From contig CM065710.1 of assembly GCA_017654935.2 (NCBI GenBank), positions 22,729,394-22,793,393 on the forward strand: a stretch of 64,000 nt of DNA. Reading direction: 5' to 3'. Each line of letters begins with the position of its first letter. Positions within the stretch are counted from its first letter, which is position 1. This DNA comes from Phymorhynchus buccinoides (lineage: Eukaryota; Mollusca; Gastropoda; Neogastropoda; Raphitomidae). The notes beneath the pieces were generated by a model. It did no database searches. It was not told the DNA's origin and saw nothing but the letters and a program-made list of their open reading frames with translations. Below are positions 43,505 through 53,920 of the stretch, in pieces. Both the position numbers and the translations under genes were made by a program.

Positions 43505-44505
43505 GCTTTTTTAAACAATAATAATGCAGGATGTGTACTTACTGTAATTATATATGTGCAATATTTAAAGAAACATTGAATCAAAGTGACTGTGTGCACA
43601 TCGCAAGGCCAAGTCCAACATGAGCACACGATACACAACTGCTAGTAAAAAGATGTCAAACGATCAAAACACTTGAAAATAGTGTACTCTATTGCTTTAA
43701 TCAATTAAATGAAACTTTACTTCTTCGATTCCAATAGTTCTTAACAGTTTTACTTATCTAAATCGCTTCGTATCGCTTCAAACATCGACTGGGGCACCAG
43801 CGCTGGCCCATTCTCTCTCGGCAGACAAAATAGGTCACTGCTGAGCTCGCGGATCAACCAATGGGAGACCGTCTTTTACAGATAGGTTAGTCCCCGCTTT
43901 TAATGACATCATCAAACATTGTGCACCATTTTAAAGAGCGGAAACAGAGCTTTCTTATGACTCCAGAACACGGGGGGAGCGTAATGTTTTGAGGAAGAAA
44001 AGACTGAAATTTTTCTTTCGCCATCAAAACTTTGAAATTTAATTATGTGGTATAAAAATTTATATCATCTTAATCGTCAATTTATCAGGAATAACCCTAT
44101 ACTAGTCTTAGATGTGATAGAAGCATAGCGAAGAGTAACCAAGCCCGTGAAGCGACCAACCCCATTTTCCCCATCACGGCGGAAACTATACCTATTTCAC
44201 AAATTCATTAAAAAAACAACCACACCAAATACACACAAACAAAAAACACAGGATAGAAGAAAAAAGTCTGATCTTTATTTTGATATAAACTTTAAAGCAA
44301 TGCGCAGAGCGATTAATGGATGTTTAGTGATTGCAATGTAGTCAAATTCATGGAAAGTCAGCAGTAGCGACGCGAGGCTGACGCTACATATTTTTAGCCA
44401 AATTTTGATACTGTAACTGCAAAAGATGCGTCCATTACCAAAAATTTATGGTTTCATGGTCAGCAAAGTAATAAATATTTTTTTTAAAGGAACATTCACT
44501 GGACA
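43505..44505. other. Unclassified intron sequence
   Basis: No exon or repeat family is recognised in this part of the ANP32 last intron. Confidence 0.5.
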
Positions 44506-44572
44506 CTGGAAAACTTTATTTGACAAGGATAAAGATTTTAGGCGATGCCTATTCTTACAATGTGTCCTTCAG
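44506..44572 (-). mobile_element. Retroposon 3' end, third copy
   Basis: Contains aaactttatttgacaaggat and aaagattttaggcgatgcc, shared with 9717-9785 and 24990-25068. It lies about 100 bp from the ANP32 exon at 44674. Confidence 0.6.
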
Positions 44573-44673
44573 AAACAGGGTGCTAACTCTTATACCAAAC
44601 TTGATTAAAATCCATCCAGTAGTTAAAAAAGTCATGTGACAGCGGGACCAAACAATCCGGACACTCTTCTCAC

Positions 44674-44794
44674 CGTTCTCTCCGTTCTCCCCCTCGTTGT
44701 CTTCTGCATCCTCCACCTCCTCCTCCTCTCCTCCCAGGTCGTCATCATCGTCATCGTCAGCCTCAGGGTCAAAGTCCTCCTCCTCTTCATCGTC
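44674..44794 (-). CDS. ANP32: ANP32-family protein, acidic exon
   Basis: A 121-bp exon on the minus strand, after the acceptor tgtgtctccag and before gtgaga. It enters in phase 0 and leaves in phase 1. It encodes DDEEEEDFDPEADDDDDDDL, then GGEEEEVEDAEDNEGENGEN. This is the low-complexity acidic region that makes up the C-terminal third of ANP32 proteins and mediates histone binding. Joined to the exon at 49265-49356 it gives LVKGQIE-DDEEEEDF, parallel to human ANP32E LMKEEIQ-DEEDDDDY. Joined to 35433-35515 it gives ...GEN-EEGEEEEGE. The other minus-strand frame (Arg/Thr-rich) is a shadow. Confidence 0.88.
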
Positions 44795-44834
44795 CTGGAG
44801 ACACAAGGGAACATGCCTTATGACAGTAAACAGT

Positions 44835-45305
44835 ACAAATATGGACTGCAGAAATCATCACCGTAGAAAAATGGACTGGAAATCATCACCGTAGAAAAAT
44901 GGACTGGAAATCATCACCGTAGAAATATGGACTGGAAATCATCACCGTAGAAAAATGGACTGGAAATCATCACAGTAGAAAAATGGACTGGAAATCATCA
45001 CAGTAAAAAAATGGACTGGTTATCATCACAGTAGAAAAATGGACTGGAAATCATCACAGTAGAAAAATGGACTGGAAATCATCACAGTAGAAATATGGAC
45101 TGGAAATCATCACAGTAGAACTATGGACTGGAAATCATCACCGTAGAAAAATGGACTGGAAATCATCACAGTAGAAATATGGACTGGAAATCATCACAGT
45201 AGAAATATGGACTGGAAATCATCACAGTAGAAATATGGACTGGAAATCATCACAGTAGAAATATGGACTGGAAATCATCACAGTAGAAATATGGACTGGA
45301 AATCA
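44835..45305. repeat. 28-bp minisatellite beside an ANP32 acceptor
   Basis: About 17 copies of a 28-bp unit containing atggactggaaatcatcaca and gtagaaa. It begins 41 bp upstream (minus strand) of the 44674-44794 exon. On the minus strand each unit holds gatgatttccag, which looks like a 3' splice site. Confidence 0.96.
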
Positions 45306-45504
45306 TGTCGGTCAAAACTAAAATGTTAATTTGAAATAATCAACAGTTTCACATAAGAAAATGTTTTATTCATTAGAAAGATAACATTGGGACAAAAAAA
45401 TGATTGTGAATCCTTTTTTTTTGGGGGGGGAGGAGGCAGTACTCTTTCTGTGCTGGTTTCCACTCCACTGTTTTTGTTTATAATTATAAGTCTGTACTGT
45501 AGAA

Positions 45505-45506
45505 AG

Positions 45507-45557
<51 letters not shown>
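45505..45557 (+). repeat. (GT)n microsatellite
   Basis: About 23 GT units. A nearby patch at 45990-46155 is rich in mixed GT/CATG repeats. Confidence 0.95.
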
Positions 45558-45753
45558 GCAATACCCAATATAAGCCCTCCTTTATCCAATATTTAAAATG
45601 AGTCCACGATATATGCACAACACACACACAACACACACCAAATAATGGAAACTATACTTTGAACTTAAAAGTGAAAACTATACTTGCAGAATTTAAAGAA
45701 AAAAGGAAAAGAAAAACACGGGTGCTCCTGGGAAATTTCAATAATCCTGCACA

Positions 45754-46962
45754 CAGGCATGGGAATTGGAATAAGTAAAAAAAAACTGAAAAGTGGGGGT
45801 CTGGGGGCCGCAGCTTTTTTCTTAGTAATTGAAGCATAAAAAAGCATTAGAATTCATAGTTTAAGATCATTTCAGCTCACTCAAAAGAAGAATTGAAGCA
45901 TAAAAACGGCATCAGAATTGATAGTTTAAAATAATTTTTAGCTCACTCAAAATAAGTAATTCCATTCTCAGCGCACACAAAGAATGTATCTTTGTGTGTG
46001 CATGCATGTGTGTGTGCATGGCATTGTGTGTGTGTGCATACATGTGTGTATGTGTGCAAGTGGTCTATGCACGCACATGTGTGTGAGTGCATTTGTGTGT
46101 GTCCTCTGGATATGTGTGTGTGTCTGTGTGCTGGTGTGTGTGTGCGTGTGTGTAAAATAGCCCGAGTTATATAGCCACATAAGGTTCAATAGCAACTGCC
46201 TAAAAAAAAATCCCCAACTAAACGTTGATTGTTCGTTTTATCTGACCGCGCTTTCACTTGCTTGATAGTGCCGAGATGCGTAATCCACCACAGCGACTGG
46301 CGTAACTCACATGCTTATTGCGAGCCAAGCACAACGCCTGACCTGAAAGGCTGACCTTTCGAATGTTCAGCCTCAGCTCTTTCCGTTCACTGCAGCGGAC
46401 AACCAGTTCCATCTCTACGCATTTTCGCAGCCACTAGGCCTATCATCAAATTGTTCTCCACGTTGAACGATTCTTGACACGGACGCCATTTTCTTTGAAA
46501 GAGGAAGTAATGACCTATCGCGCATGCGTAAATCAGGCATCAGAATAGTCTGAAGTCCAATCCTCTGAAAACTGCGGTAAAAGGCCTTTAAGGGCCATCA
46601 AGGCCCCAGACTATAGAGGGACAACACTGAAATCAGTTCTGAACACCACCAAAAAGGCTTAATGTAGTGAGAAATCGCTTTAAAATGCTATTTAACACAA
46701 AGGATAACACTCAATAAAAAGGCAAAACCTCTGACAAGAGAAGCCAATCCTGTCAGAAATTCTTAATCCTCTGGAAATTCTGAAGCCTGGTAAATGATCC
46801 CATTCTGGGAAGCGCGGGGTGCGACCGGTGTCGCGTTTACTTGTACACCCCTCCTTGCGTTGTTTCCGCGGACAGTTTTATTTTAAGGCGATTTATTTTT
46901 CGGCGGAAAAGTCATTTCATTTCGGCGGAAATTTGCTGAACAGCTGACAATTCCCATGCCTG
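45754..46962. mobile_element. CAGGCATGGGAATT transposon
   Basis: Ends CAGGCATGGGAATT / AATTCCCATGCCTG. It splits the dispersed repeat whose intact form is at 33176-33460. The flanks are CA microsatellite sequence, so a hexamer duplication cannot be judged. The shorter element 46534-46789 is nested inside. No ORF of note. Confidence 0.82.
46534..46789. mobile_element. CAGGCATCAGAAT MITE, 6-bp TSD GTAAAT, copy 1
   Basis: A 256-bp element with ends CAGGCATCAGAATAGTC / GAAATTCTGAAGCCTG (imperfect inverse), with GTAAAT duplicated outside (46528-46533 and 46790-46795). Related copies lie at 50112-50408 and 60124-60373. Confidence 0.9.
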
Positions 46963-47190
46963 ACACACACACACACACACATTTACTGCTCTTTTTTCAC
47001 CCCTCTAGACTGGTACAAGTGCTACATTCCTTTGAACATAGCAAATGCTTATAGAGGCCCTTTTTTTGTACAAGTGTGTGTGTGTAAGAAAATCGTTGCT
47101 TATCAAATTCTCATAATCCGGCGACGCCGGCTCTAGGCAATTTAAAAATCCTGCAATTCAGGACATCCTGCAAGGAGCATCCATGGAAAA
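46963..47190. repeat. Dispersed repeat, copy 2 (right part)
   Basis: Matches 33248-33460 closely (ttctcataatccggcgacgc, ggacatcctgcaaggagcat). Its left part is at 45715-45753, on the other side of the transposon. Confidence 0.8.
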
Positions 47191-47722
47191 AACCCTCAAC
47201 ATAACCAGTAAGAGAGGGCTCAATAATAAATACCAAGCTTCAGATGCAAGTTGTGTTCATTCATCAAGGTTTTTCAGGTAAAATAAAGCCATCTTTGTTG
47301 AACAAAATACAAAACCTACTCCAAAATGAAAATCCATGGCTAATGAATGATTCACTTTTTTTTTCTCATATCAAACAATTTCACCTACACCAAACCATGC
47401 TTTCTGTAAATAATTATATCAAACCAGGAATCTAAAAACAAGCATGATTAATAAGTAAAAAAATGATATTGAGAGACCAATTTAATTGAGATTTCCGAAG
47501 CCCCAAACAACTTCCTTCTGTTTAAATCTATAAAAAAAATTGTTTTAAATTATACAACTATGCGCACAACACCCAACCAAGAGTTACTAAAAATCCAGAT
47601 ATGAAAACAATGGAGACTATACTACGACATCAAAGAGGGGACAACAAATGCAAAGACTTGCTATTTAAACTTGGGTTCAACGTCCGGTCGGCTGTAAAGA
47701 GCAACCAATAACTAACCACATC
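47191..47722. other. Unclassified AT-rich intron sequence
   Basis: No exon or known repeat seen. Confidence 0.5.
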
Positions 47723-47989
47723 CATAGCTGCCAACCTTTGAGAATCAAAATAAGGAATCCGGGCGGGGGGGGCTTGCCCCTCTTCTCAGAAAGGAGGGTC
47801 AGGGGGCACAGCTGAAGCATTGTTCAGAAAGCGGGGGTCAGGGGGCACAGCCCCCTCAAGCTGAAGCATTGTTTATACTTTTATAAGCAAACTCGTCATC
47901 TCCGCAATTTTTTTCTTTAAATCGGAAAAGCGGAATCGCGGCCAGAAAACGGAAAAATTCAGTGAAAAAAGGAATGGTTGGCAGCTATG
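47723..47989. mobile_element. CATAGCTGCCAACC element, 6-bp TSD CACATC
   Basis: Ends CATAGCTGCCAACC / GGTTGGCAGCTATG, with CACATC duplicated outside (47717-47722 and 47990-47995). The terminal CTGCCAACC core is shared with the CAGACCTGCCAACC family, so the two families may be related. It is 267 bp long and non-coding. Confidence 0.88.
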
Positions 47990-47999
47990 CACATCCATC

Positions 48000-49230
48000 A
48001 TTCAAAATGTAATTAGGGGGGCCTAAGATTTGTCACACTATAATGCCTTTTTAGACGTAAAATTGCACATTTGTGGTGTGTTACAGCACTACATTTTGTG
48101 AGGGGCAAAACAGCATAAATGTGGCACTGCACCACACCTCAACATTTCTAAGGGGCAAAAAGGGCAGATTTGCTGTGCTGTACAATAACAATTTTCAGGG
48201 GAAAATGTGCAAATAAGTTATGATTCCATTACAAGTTTTGGTGGTGGTTGTTTTTTTTAAAAAGGGCACAGATTTCGTATCTGCCAGTACATGTTTACTT
48301 TTGTTACAATCATAGACAGGAGTGAAAAAAAAAGAAAAAAAGAAGCATAACACCGTTTAGTTTTCTGGAAATAAACAGATTTGTTGCATTTTCTGATTAG
48401 AATTTGACACTTCTTGGGAGGGAGCTAACAAAAATTTTTGCAACTAACTTCAATCTGGCCTTTCACGTGGTAGTCAAGACCAACCTTAGGCAAAAAATGC
48501 AGATTTGTTGCCTACACTACGCTACATTCTAGTGGGGGTAAAAATGAACAGATTTGTTGCCTGCACTACGCTACATTCTAGTGGGGGTAAAAATGAACAG
48601 ATTTGTTGCATTGCACTACATTCTAGTGGGGGTAAAAATGAACAGATTTGTTGCATTGCACTACAACATTTTAGTGGGGGTAAAAATGCAGATTTGTTGC
48701 ATTGCACTACACTACATTCTAGTGGGGGTAAAAATGAACAGATTTGTTGCGTTGCACTACGCTACATTCTAGTGGGGGTAAAAATGAACAGATTTGTTGC
48801 GTTGCACTACAAGATTTTAGTGGGGGTAAAAATGAACAGATCTGTTGTCTGTCACTACACTACATTTTAGTGGGGGTAAAAATGAACAGATCTGTTGTCT
48901 GTCACTACACTGTTACAGGGGTAAAATGAACAGATCTGTTGTCTGTCACTACACTGTTACAGGGGTAAAATGAACAGATCTGTTGTCTGTCACTACACTG
49001 TTACAATCATAGACAGGGGTAAAATGAACAGATCTGTTGTCTGTCACTACACTGTTACAATCATAGACAGGGGTAAAATGAACAGATTTGTTGTCTGTCA
49101 CTACACTGTTACAATCATAGACAGGGGTAAGAAAAAAGCACCACAACACCGCTTAGTTTTCTGGAAGAACAAACAATTGCACAGATTTGTTGCCTTTTCA
49201 CTACACTACAACACAGGCGACGGGGGCTAA
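48000..49230. repeat. Compound minisatellite in an ANP32 intron
   Basis: The main array (about 48495-49135) has two subtypes. The first has units of about 50 bp with cagatttgttgcattgcact and ctagtgggggtaaaaatga. The second has units of 42-54 bp with cagatctgttgtctgtcact and acaatcatagacaggggtaa. Degenerate older units extend back to about 48050. Sequence on the two sides (48280-48490 and 49100-49310) is also duplicated and includes part of an ANP32 exon. Confidence 0.93.
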
Positions 49231-49264
49231 AATGTCTACAACAATTTCGTCTTGTTGCACTAAC

Positions 49265-49356
49265 TTCAATCTGGCCTTTCACCAGGTAGTCAAGACCAAC
49301 CTCGTCTTCCCCATCCACATCTTCATCATCATCGTCGTCATCCTCGTTCTCGTCAT
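49265..49356 (-). CDS. ANP32: ANP32-family protein, acidic exon with conserved YL motif
   Basis: A minus-strand exon after tctgtgcag, entering in phase 1 and leaving in phase 0. It encodes DDENEDDDDDDEDVDGEDEV and GLDYLVKGQIE. 'VGLDYLVKGQIE' corresponds to human ANP32E 'VGLSYLMKEEIQ', which identifies the family. I choose the donor gttagt (ending the exon at 49265) because it keeps the conserved KGQIE and joins in frame to DDEEEE. An alternative donor, gtgaaa, would end the exon at 49283 after GLDYL, also in phase 0. It joins the upstream 36-bp exon in phase. Confidence 0.85.
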
Positions 49357-50111
49357 CTGCACAGAGGAAAAGGAAAAGTTCAATGTTGAGTCTGACACAA
49401 GATGTGCCCTCAGGGCTCCTCCCAGGGACCCCCATTTGGGGGTCTATGAGGCACTAAAATTCTACAGGACACTCTAAAAGAATGTGCAGGGGGTCCCAGG
49501 GATGCACTAGAAAAATTCTTTTTAGCATTCGCTATGCCACTGGGACTAACTATCCCGCCTCTAGGACCCTCTATACTGTGAAGTGAAGGAGTCCCTGGGA
49601 CCCCTTGCTTTGCAGGACGATTGGGAGCCCTGTGTCCATGACACTTAACACTCCCATCTGACACACTGACTGGGTTTCATCACTAAAACAGAGCAAATTT
49701 TCACCCAACCCATATTTTTACCAAAATTTATTAAGACCCCTCACAACATCCAGGTGACGCCCTAAAAATCTATTTCGGTTCTGACCCCCTGAATAAAAAA
49801 GAATTAACGCTAGAAAAAGAAATGGTTCCTTCAGTTGACAAGGCCATGAGCATAAGCACGTTAGAATCATGGCCAGGTCATTGCCCAATGCTCATCAACT
49901 CATCATGTGGCCGCTACCTTCACTTGACAGTCATGGCTACTGGACCATTTTTCTCTGAAAGTGTTGGGGGGTTCAGGAGATGTGTCTTGATTTTACGTAA
50001 AGAGCCCTTCATTGTGATCAGGGGGCGATTGCTCTTAAAGATTAATAAATAAAGCTGTTAAAAAACTTTGGGGAAGAGGCATCTTCTCAAGCTTCCCTCT
50101 CTGCTCACTGC

Positions 50112-50408
50112 ACGCATCAGAATTGTCTGAGATCCAATCATCTGACAACTGTGGTTCAAGCGCCCCAGAGTCGAGGAGGAACACTGAAATCTGTTCCCAA
50201 CACGGCATCTTTCATCAACAAATTACTTATAAATGCTATTTGGCAGTGAAGAATGTGTTCAGAAACATTGGCAGTGAAGAATGTGTTCAGAAACATTGGC
50301 AGTGAAGAATGTGTTCAGAAACAAAGACAAACCCTCTGCCACAACACAAATTTTGCCAGCAATTTTCAATTCTCTGAAATTTGCAAATCCTCCGACAATT
50401 CTGATGCC
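50112..50408. mobile_element. CATCAGAATTGTC MITE, 6-bp TSD CACTGC, copy 2
   Basis: Ends ACGCATCAGAATTGTC / GACAATTCTGATGCC, with CACTGC on both sides (50106-50111 and 50409-50414). The extreme tips have lost the CAGG start seen in the copies at 46534 and 60124. Inside, a 28-bp block built on gcagtgaagaatgtgttcag is tandemly triplicated (from about 50242). Confidence 0.78.
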
Positions 50409-50860
50409 CACTGCTCACATTGTTTTTCTATATTCATTTTTTTCTGAATTAAGAGAATTAACTGACAAGCACCATACCAGGATATAGACAAAACAAAGCA
50501 AGACTCTAACATTTGCATATGTTACAGAAAAGTCACTTCTTGCAATCAGATTCTTTCACACAATTTTGAGAAAAGCTGTTGTTTTACATAGCATCTTTGC
50601 AAACAAGAAGCATTTTTTGATAGCGTGTTTATAACTAGTACTTTGTGCGTGATGTAAACGGCATCAGAAGGGGACTCAGAGTGTGGGGGCAGGCACACTA
50701 TGGCCGCCATGAATAATGCAGCCAACTTCCTGCCAGCCGGCTTTGGCCGCCGTGAATGCAAGAGGGTCAAAGATTACTCACTCAGACAAACACAGAAACC
50801 CAACAAACAAACTGCAATCAGCTGTGTTGTAGCATGGTACAATCCACTTCGCTTCCTTAC

Positions 50861-50896
50861 CATCCTCATCATCATCCTCGTCATCAACATCGTCCA
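50861..50896 (-). CDS. ANP32: ANP32-family protein, short acidic exon
   Basis: A 36-bp minus-strand exon between tctttttccag and gtaagg, entering and leaving in phase 1. It encodes VDDVDDEDDDED (its first Val needs one base, presumably G, from the previous exon). The phase fits the exon at 49265-49356. This is the most upstream ANP32 exon in the window. The leucine-rich-repeat part (about 150 residues in the family) must lie in the sequence gap at 51250-51749, beyond ZCCHC8, or be lost. As a very short acidic exon its call rests on splice signals, phase and position. Confidence 0.75.
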
Positions 50897-51249
50897 CTGG
50901 AAAAAGAAGAAGAAAATATTTTCATGAAAGAACATTGACAATGTGTCAAGTTTCGCAACACAACATCAACACAAGACGAAATAAGCTAACAGTATGATGA
51001 ACACTTAACGAAATACGCACCGACTATATCAAAACCGACTTAGGGAAACTGAGTAGATGAATAGCGCAACAAAATTCAGGGTTTGAGAATTTGGATCTTC
51101 ACTCGATGGGTTGGTTTACTGCATAACGCTTCAGCCAAAATTGAACTGATTCTTAATAATCTTATTCTAAATTCTTTCACTTTGAAAGCACAGGTAAAAA
51201 AGTTACTTATTTTTAAGCTAAAATAACGCAATTCCTTTAGCCCTGTACT

Positions 51250-51749
51250 NNNNNNNNNNNNNNNNNNNNNNNNNNNNNNNNNNNNNNNNNNNNNNNNNNN
51301 NNNNNNNNNNNNNNNNNNNNNNNNNNNNNNNNNNNNNNNNNNNNNNNNNNNNNNNNNNNNNNNNNNNNNNNNNNNNNNNNNNNNNNNNNNNNNNNNNNNN
51401 NNNNNNNNNNNNNNNNNNNNNNNNNNNNNNNNNNNNNNNNNNNNNNNNNNNNNNNNNNNNNNNNNNNNNNNNNNNNNNNNNNNNNNNNNNNNNNNNNNNN
51501 NNNNNNNNNNNNNNNNNNNNNNNNNNNNNNNNNNNNNNNNNNNNNNNNNNNNNNNNNNNNNNNNNNNNNNNNNNNNNNNNNNNNNNNNNNNNNNNNNNNN
51601 NNNNNNNNNNNNNNNNNNNNNNNNNNNNNNNNNNNNNNNNNNNNNNNNNNNNNNNNNNNNNNNNNNNNNNNNNNNNNNNNNNNNNNNNNNNNNNNNNNNN
51701 NNNNNNNNNNNNNNNNNNNNNNNNNNNNNNNNNNNNNNNNNNNNNNNNN
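51250..51749. other. Assembly gap (500 N)
   Basis: Exactly 500 N, which suggests a fixed-size scaffold gap whose real length is unknown. It separates the last seen ANP32 exon from the ZCCHC8 3' end. ORFs called through it are meaningless. Confidence 1.
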
Positions 51750-52006
51750 CAAAAGGGTTAAACAACGAATGGGTGGTGTTGATTTGGATTCAGTGATGAC
51801 AGCTCAACAAATTTCACAGGGAACATCTGTGAAAATAAAATGCATACAAAACTATACAATACAAAAAAAAACCACACTTACGCAGCAAAACAAGCACCCT
51901 TCAACAACGCTCTGAGTCTGACTCGCTTATTTCAAGCAAAAAACCCCACCCTCTCTCAAACTTGCTCCCCTTTCCCCATTTTTCTGTTTCTCTCACTGAC
52001 TCCCTT

Positions 52007-52012
52007 TTTATT
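52007..52012 (-). promoter_or_regulatory. Possible ZCCHC8 poly(A) signal
   Basis: AATAAA on the minus strand about 200 bp after the ZCCHC8 stop codon. The UTR between is strongly purine-rich on the coding strand. Confidence 0.55.
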
Positions 52013-52215
52013 TTCTCTCCCCACCTCACTTCTTCCCTCCCCCCCCCACCCCCCACCACTTCCTCACTTTTTGTTAGTTCAAACTTTCCCCTCCCCCCTT
52101 GTTCTATCCCGACTCCCAACCCCTATTCTTCACTGAAAATGTTTTCTTCCCTTTCTCACTGTTAGTTTTCTCTCCCCTCCCTTTCCGTTTTTTCAACCCC
52201 TCCCCTTCTTCCCCC

Positions 52216-52742
52216 TCACTTCTTGGTCTTCTTCATCTTGTTGCGCAGGAGCGAGAACAGGTTCTTCATCCTCTCAAAGGTGCCCACGGAATCGGGCAGG
52301 TTCTCGAACGGTAAGTGCTCCTCCACACCTTGGCTGAACTTCCCCGCGTCAGGCAGAGCCTTGAAGCTCTTCTCCCTCACCAGGATGGGCGTGCCGAAGT
52401 CCTTCCCTATGGAGGCGCTCGACGAGAACGAAAAGTTCTTCTCCCGCAGCAGCTCCGAGCTGGATGGGGCTGGCGACTGGACGGCGGGGGGAGGAGGGGT
52501 TTTGTTGCCTGCGTCCGGTTCCGACGGGTTCGGAGTTTTGGTTTCCGCGTTTGCGTCGGAGGAGTCTGGAGCGCCGTTCCCTTTGGCCGCGGCGGTGTCG
52601 CCACCCTCGGTGTCAAGTTGGCCGATGATTTTCGCGTACTCCGCCTGCAAAGTGTCCATGGTGGGGCTGGCGTCTTTGCTGCGTTCCACCCCCCCTTTTT
52701 CGGCTTTGGCTGGAGGAGAGGTCTGAGCGCCGTTCTTCTCGT
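52216..52742 (-). CDS. ZCCHC8: ZCCHC8 terminal exon
   Basis: A 527-bp minus-strand exon after the acceptor tttcttatgcag, entering in phase 1 and ending TGA at 52216-52218. It encodes DEKNGAQTSPPAKAEKG, a Ser/Pro/Ala-rich linker, and then KFSQGVEEHLPFENLPDSVG and TFERMKNLFSLLRNKMKKTK K. Human ZCCHC8 ends KFATGITPFEFENMAESTGM-YLRIRSLLK, so the C-terminal 'PFENLPxSxGTFxRMKxL' motif is conserved. In the human protein this segment contacts the helicase MTR4. ZCCHC8 scaffolds the NEXT complex (MTR4, ZCCHC8, RBM7), which targets nuclear RNAs to the exosome. Opposite-strand ORFs here are shadows of the GC-rich coding sequence. Confidence 0.93.
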
Positions 52743-53920
52743 CTGCATAAGAAATCAACAGAAGAGGATTACAATTGAACGGAAGGCCCAGCAAAAGTAA
52801 TGTGGGCGGTAGTCATGTTTCTTTCAGTAAAAGATGATATTAAGGCAACAATGGAAAAAGGTTTGTTCAGTTATCTTAATCGCTGTTTTTGTTGTTGTTT
52901 TTTTGTGAGCAAAAAAAAGGAAAAGTGAATAGTGCAGACAACTGAGTTAGCAGAGGAGGAAATGATCACGTACCAAGACATGTCAAAATGGAAGTGAGGA
53001 AAAAATAAAGAAAAGAAAAGAAAGAACCACATGCAAATACAAAATATCTGTCTGTATGTCTGTCTCTCACAAAACTTATTACCTTCGCTGTTAAATCTGC
53101 TCTGTGCAGTCTGCCTTCATTTTCTTGTTACTCTCTCTCTCTCTTTTTGTATTGCTCTTTGTCTTCTGTCTCCCCCCCCCCCCCCCCCCCCCCCCCCCTC
53201 TCCCTCTTTCATAAATATCACCATTACCTTCATTCTTAGTCTTTTCGGTGTTGTCCACCTTCATTTTCTTGTTCTCTCTCTCTCTCCATCTCTCTCTCTC
53301 TCCTGATAATCAACATTACCTTCATTCTTCGTCTTCTCAGTGTTGTCCACCTTCATTTTCTTGTTCTCTCTCTCTCCCTCCCTCTCTTTCTCTCTCTCCC
53401 TCTCATGATAATCAACATTACCTTCATTCTTCGTCTTCTCAGTGTTGTCCACCTTCATTTTCTTGTTCTCTCTCTCTCTCTCTCTCCCTCCCTCTCTTTC
53501 TCTCTCTCCCTCTCACGATAATCAACATTACCTTCATTCTTCGTCTTCTCAGTGTTGTCCACCTTCATTTTCTTTTCTCTCTCTCTCCCTCCCTCTCTTT
53601 CTCTCTCTCTCTCTCTCATGATAATCAACATTACCTTCATTCTTCGTCTTCTCAGTGTTGTCCACCCTCATTTTCTTGTTCTCTCCCCCCCCCCCCCCCC
53701 CCTCTCTCTCTCATGATAATCAACATTACCTTCATTCTTCGTCTTCTCAGTGTTGTCCACCTTCATTTTCTTGTTCTCTCTCTCTCCCTCCCTCTTTCTC
53801 TCTCTCCCTCTCATGATAATCAACATTACCTTCAATCTTCGTCTTCTCAGTGTTGTCCACCCTCATTTTCTTGTTCTCTCTCCCCCCCCCCCCTCTCTCT
53901 CTCATGATAATCCCAATTAC
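52743..53920 (-). other. ZCCHC8 last intron
   Basis: It contains the exon-end/donor array (about 53218-53920) and C-rich runs (28 C near 53171-53198, 18 near 53684-53701). Confidence 0.85.
53218..53920 (-). repeat. Tandem copies of a ZCCHC8 exon end plus donor
   Basis: Seven extra copies of the 3' part of the 53921-54011 exon together with its 5' splice site are repeated at intervals of about 95-115 bp. Each copy, on the minus strand, reads KKMKVDNTEKTKNE-G and then gtaatg. The spacers are (GA)n tracts, and the + strand shows ccttcattcttcgtcttctc in every unit. The copies lie downstream of the real exon in transcript order. Confidence 0.95.

Larger units (their letters stand above)
35516..44673 (-). 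other. ANP32 last intron
   Basis: A 9.2-kb intron filled with transposons (35582-36484, 35768-36424, 36806-38440, 38905-39985, 42686-43498), a 99-bp array (40857-42340) and a retroposon tail (44506-44572). The gaps 40000-40850 and 43505-44500 hold nothing I recognise. Confidence 0.8.

Noticed and set aside
52223..52800. Two + strand ORFs of 160-167 residues opposite the ZCCHC8 last exon
   Set aside because: Shadows of the GC-rich coding strand; the minus frame has the conserved ZCCHC8 C-terminus and correct splice phase.
53248..53907. 219-residue Ser/Pro/Leu-rich ORF on the + strand
   Set aside because: Antisense of the ZCCHC8 exon-end array and its CT-rich spacers.
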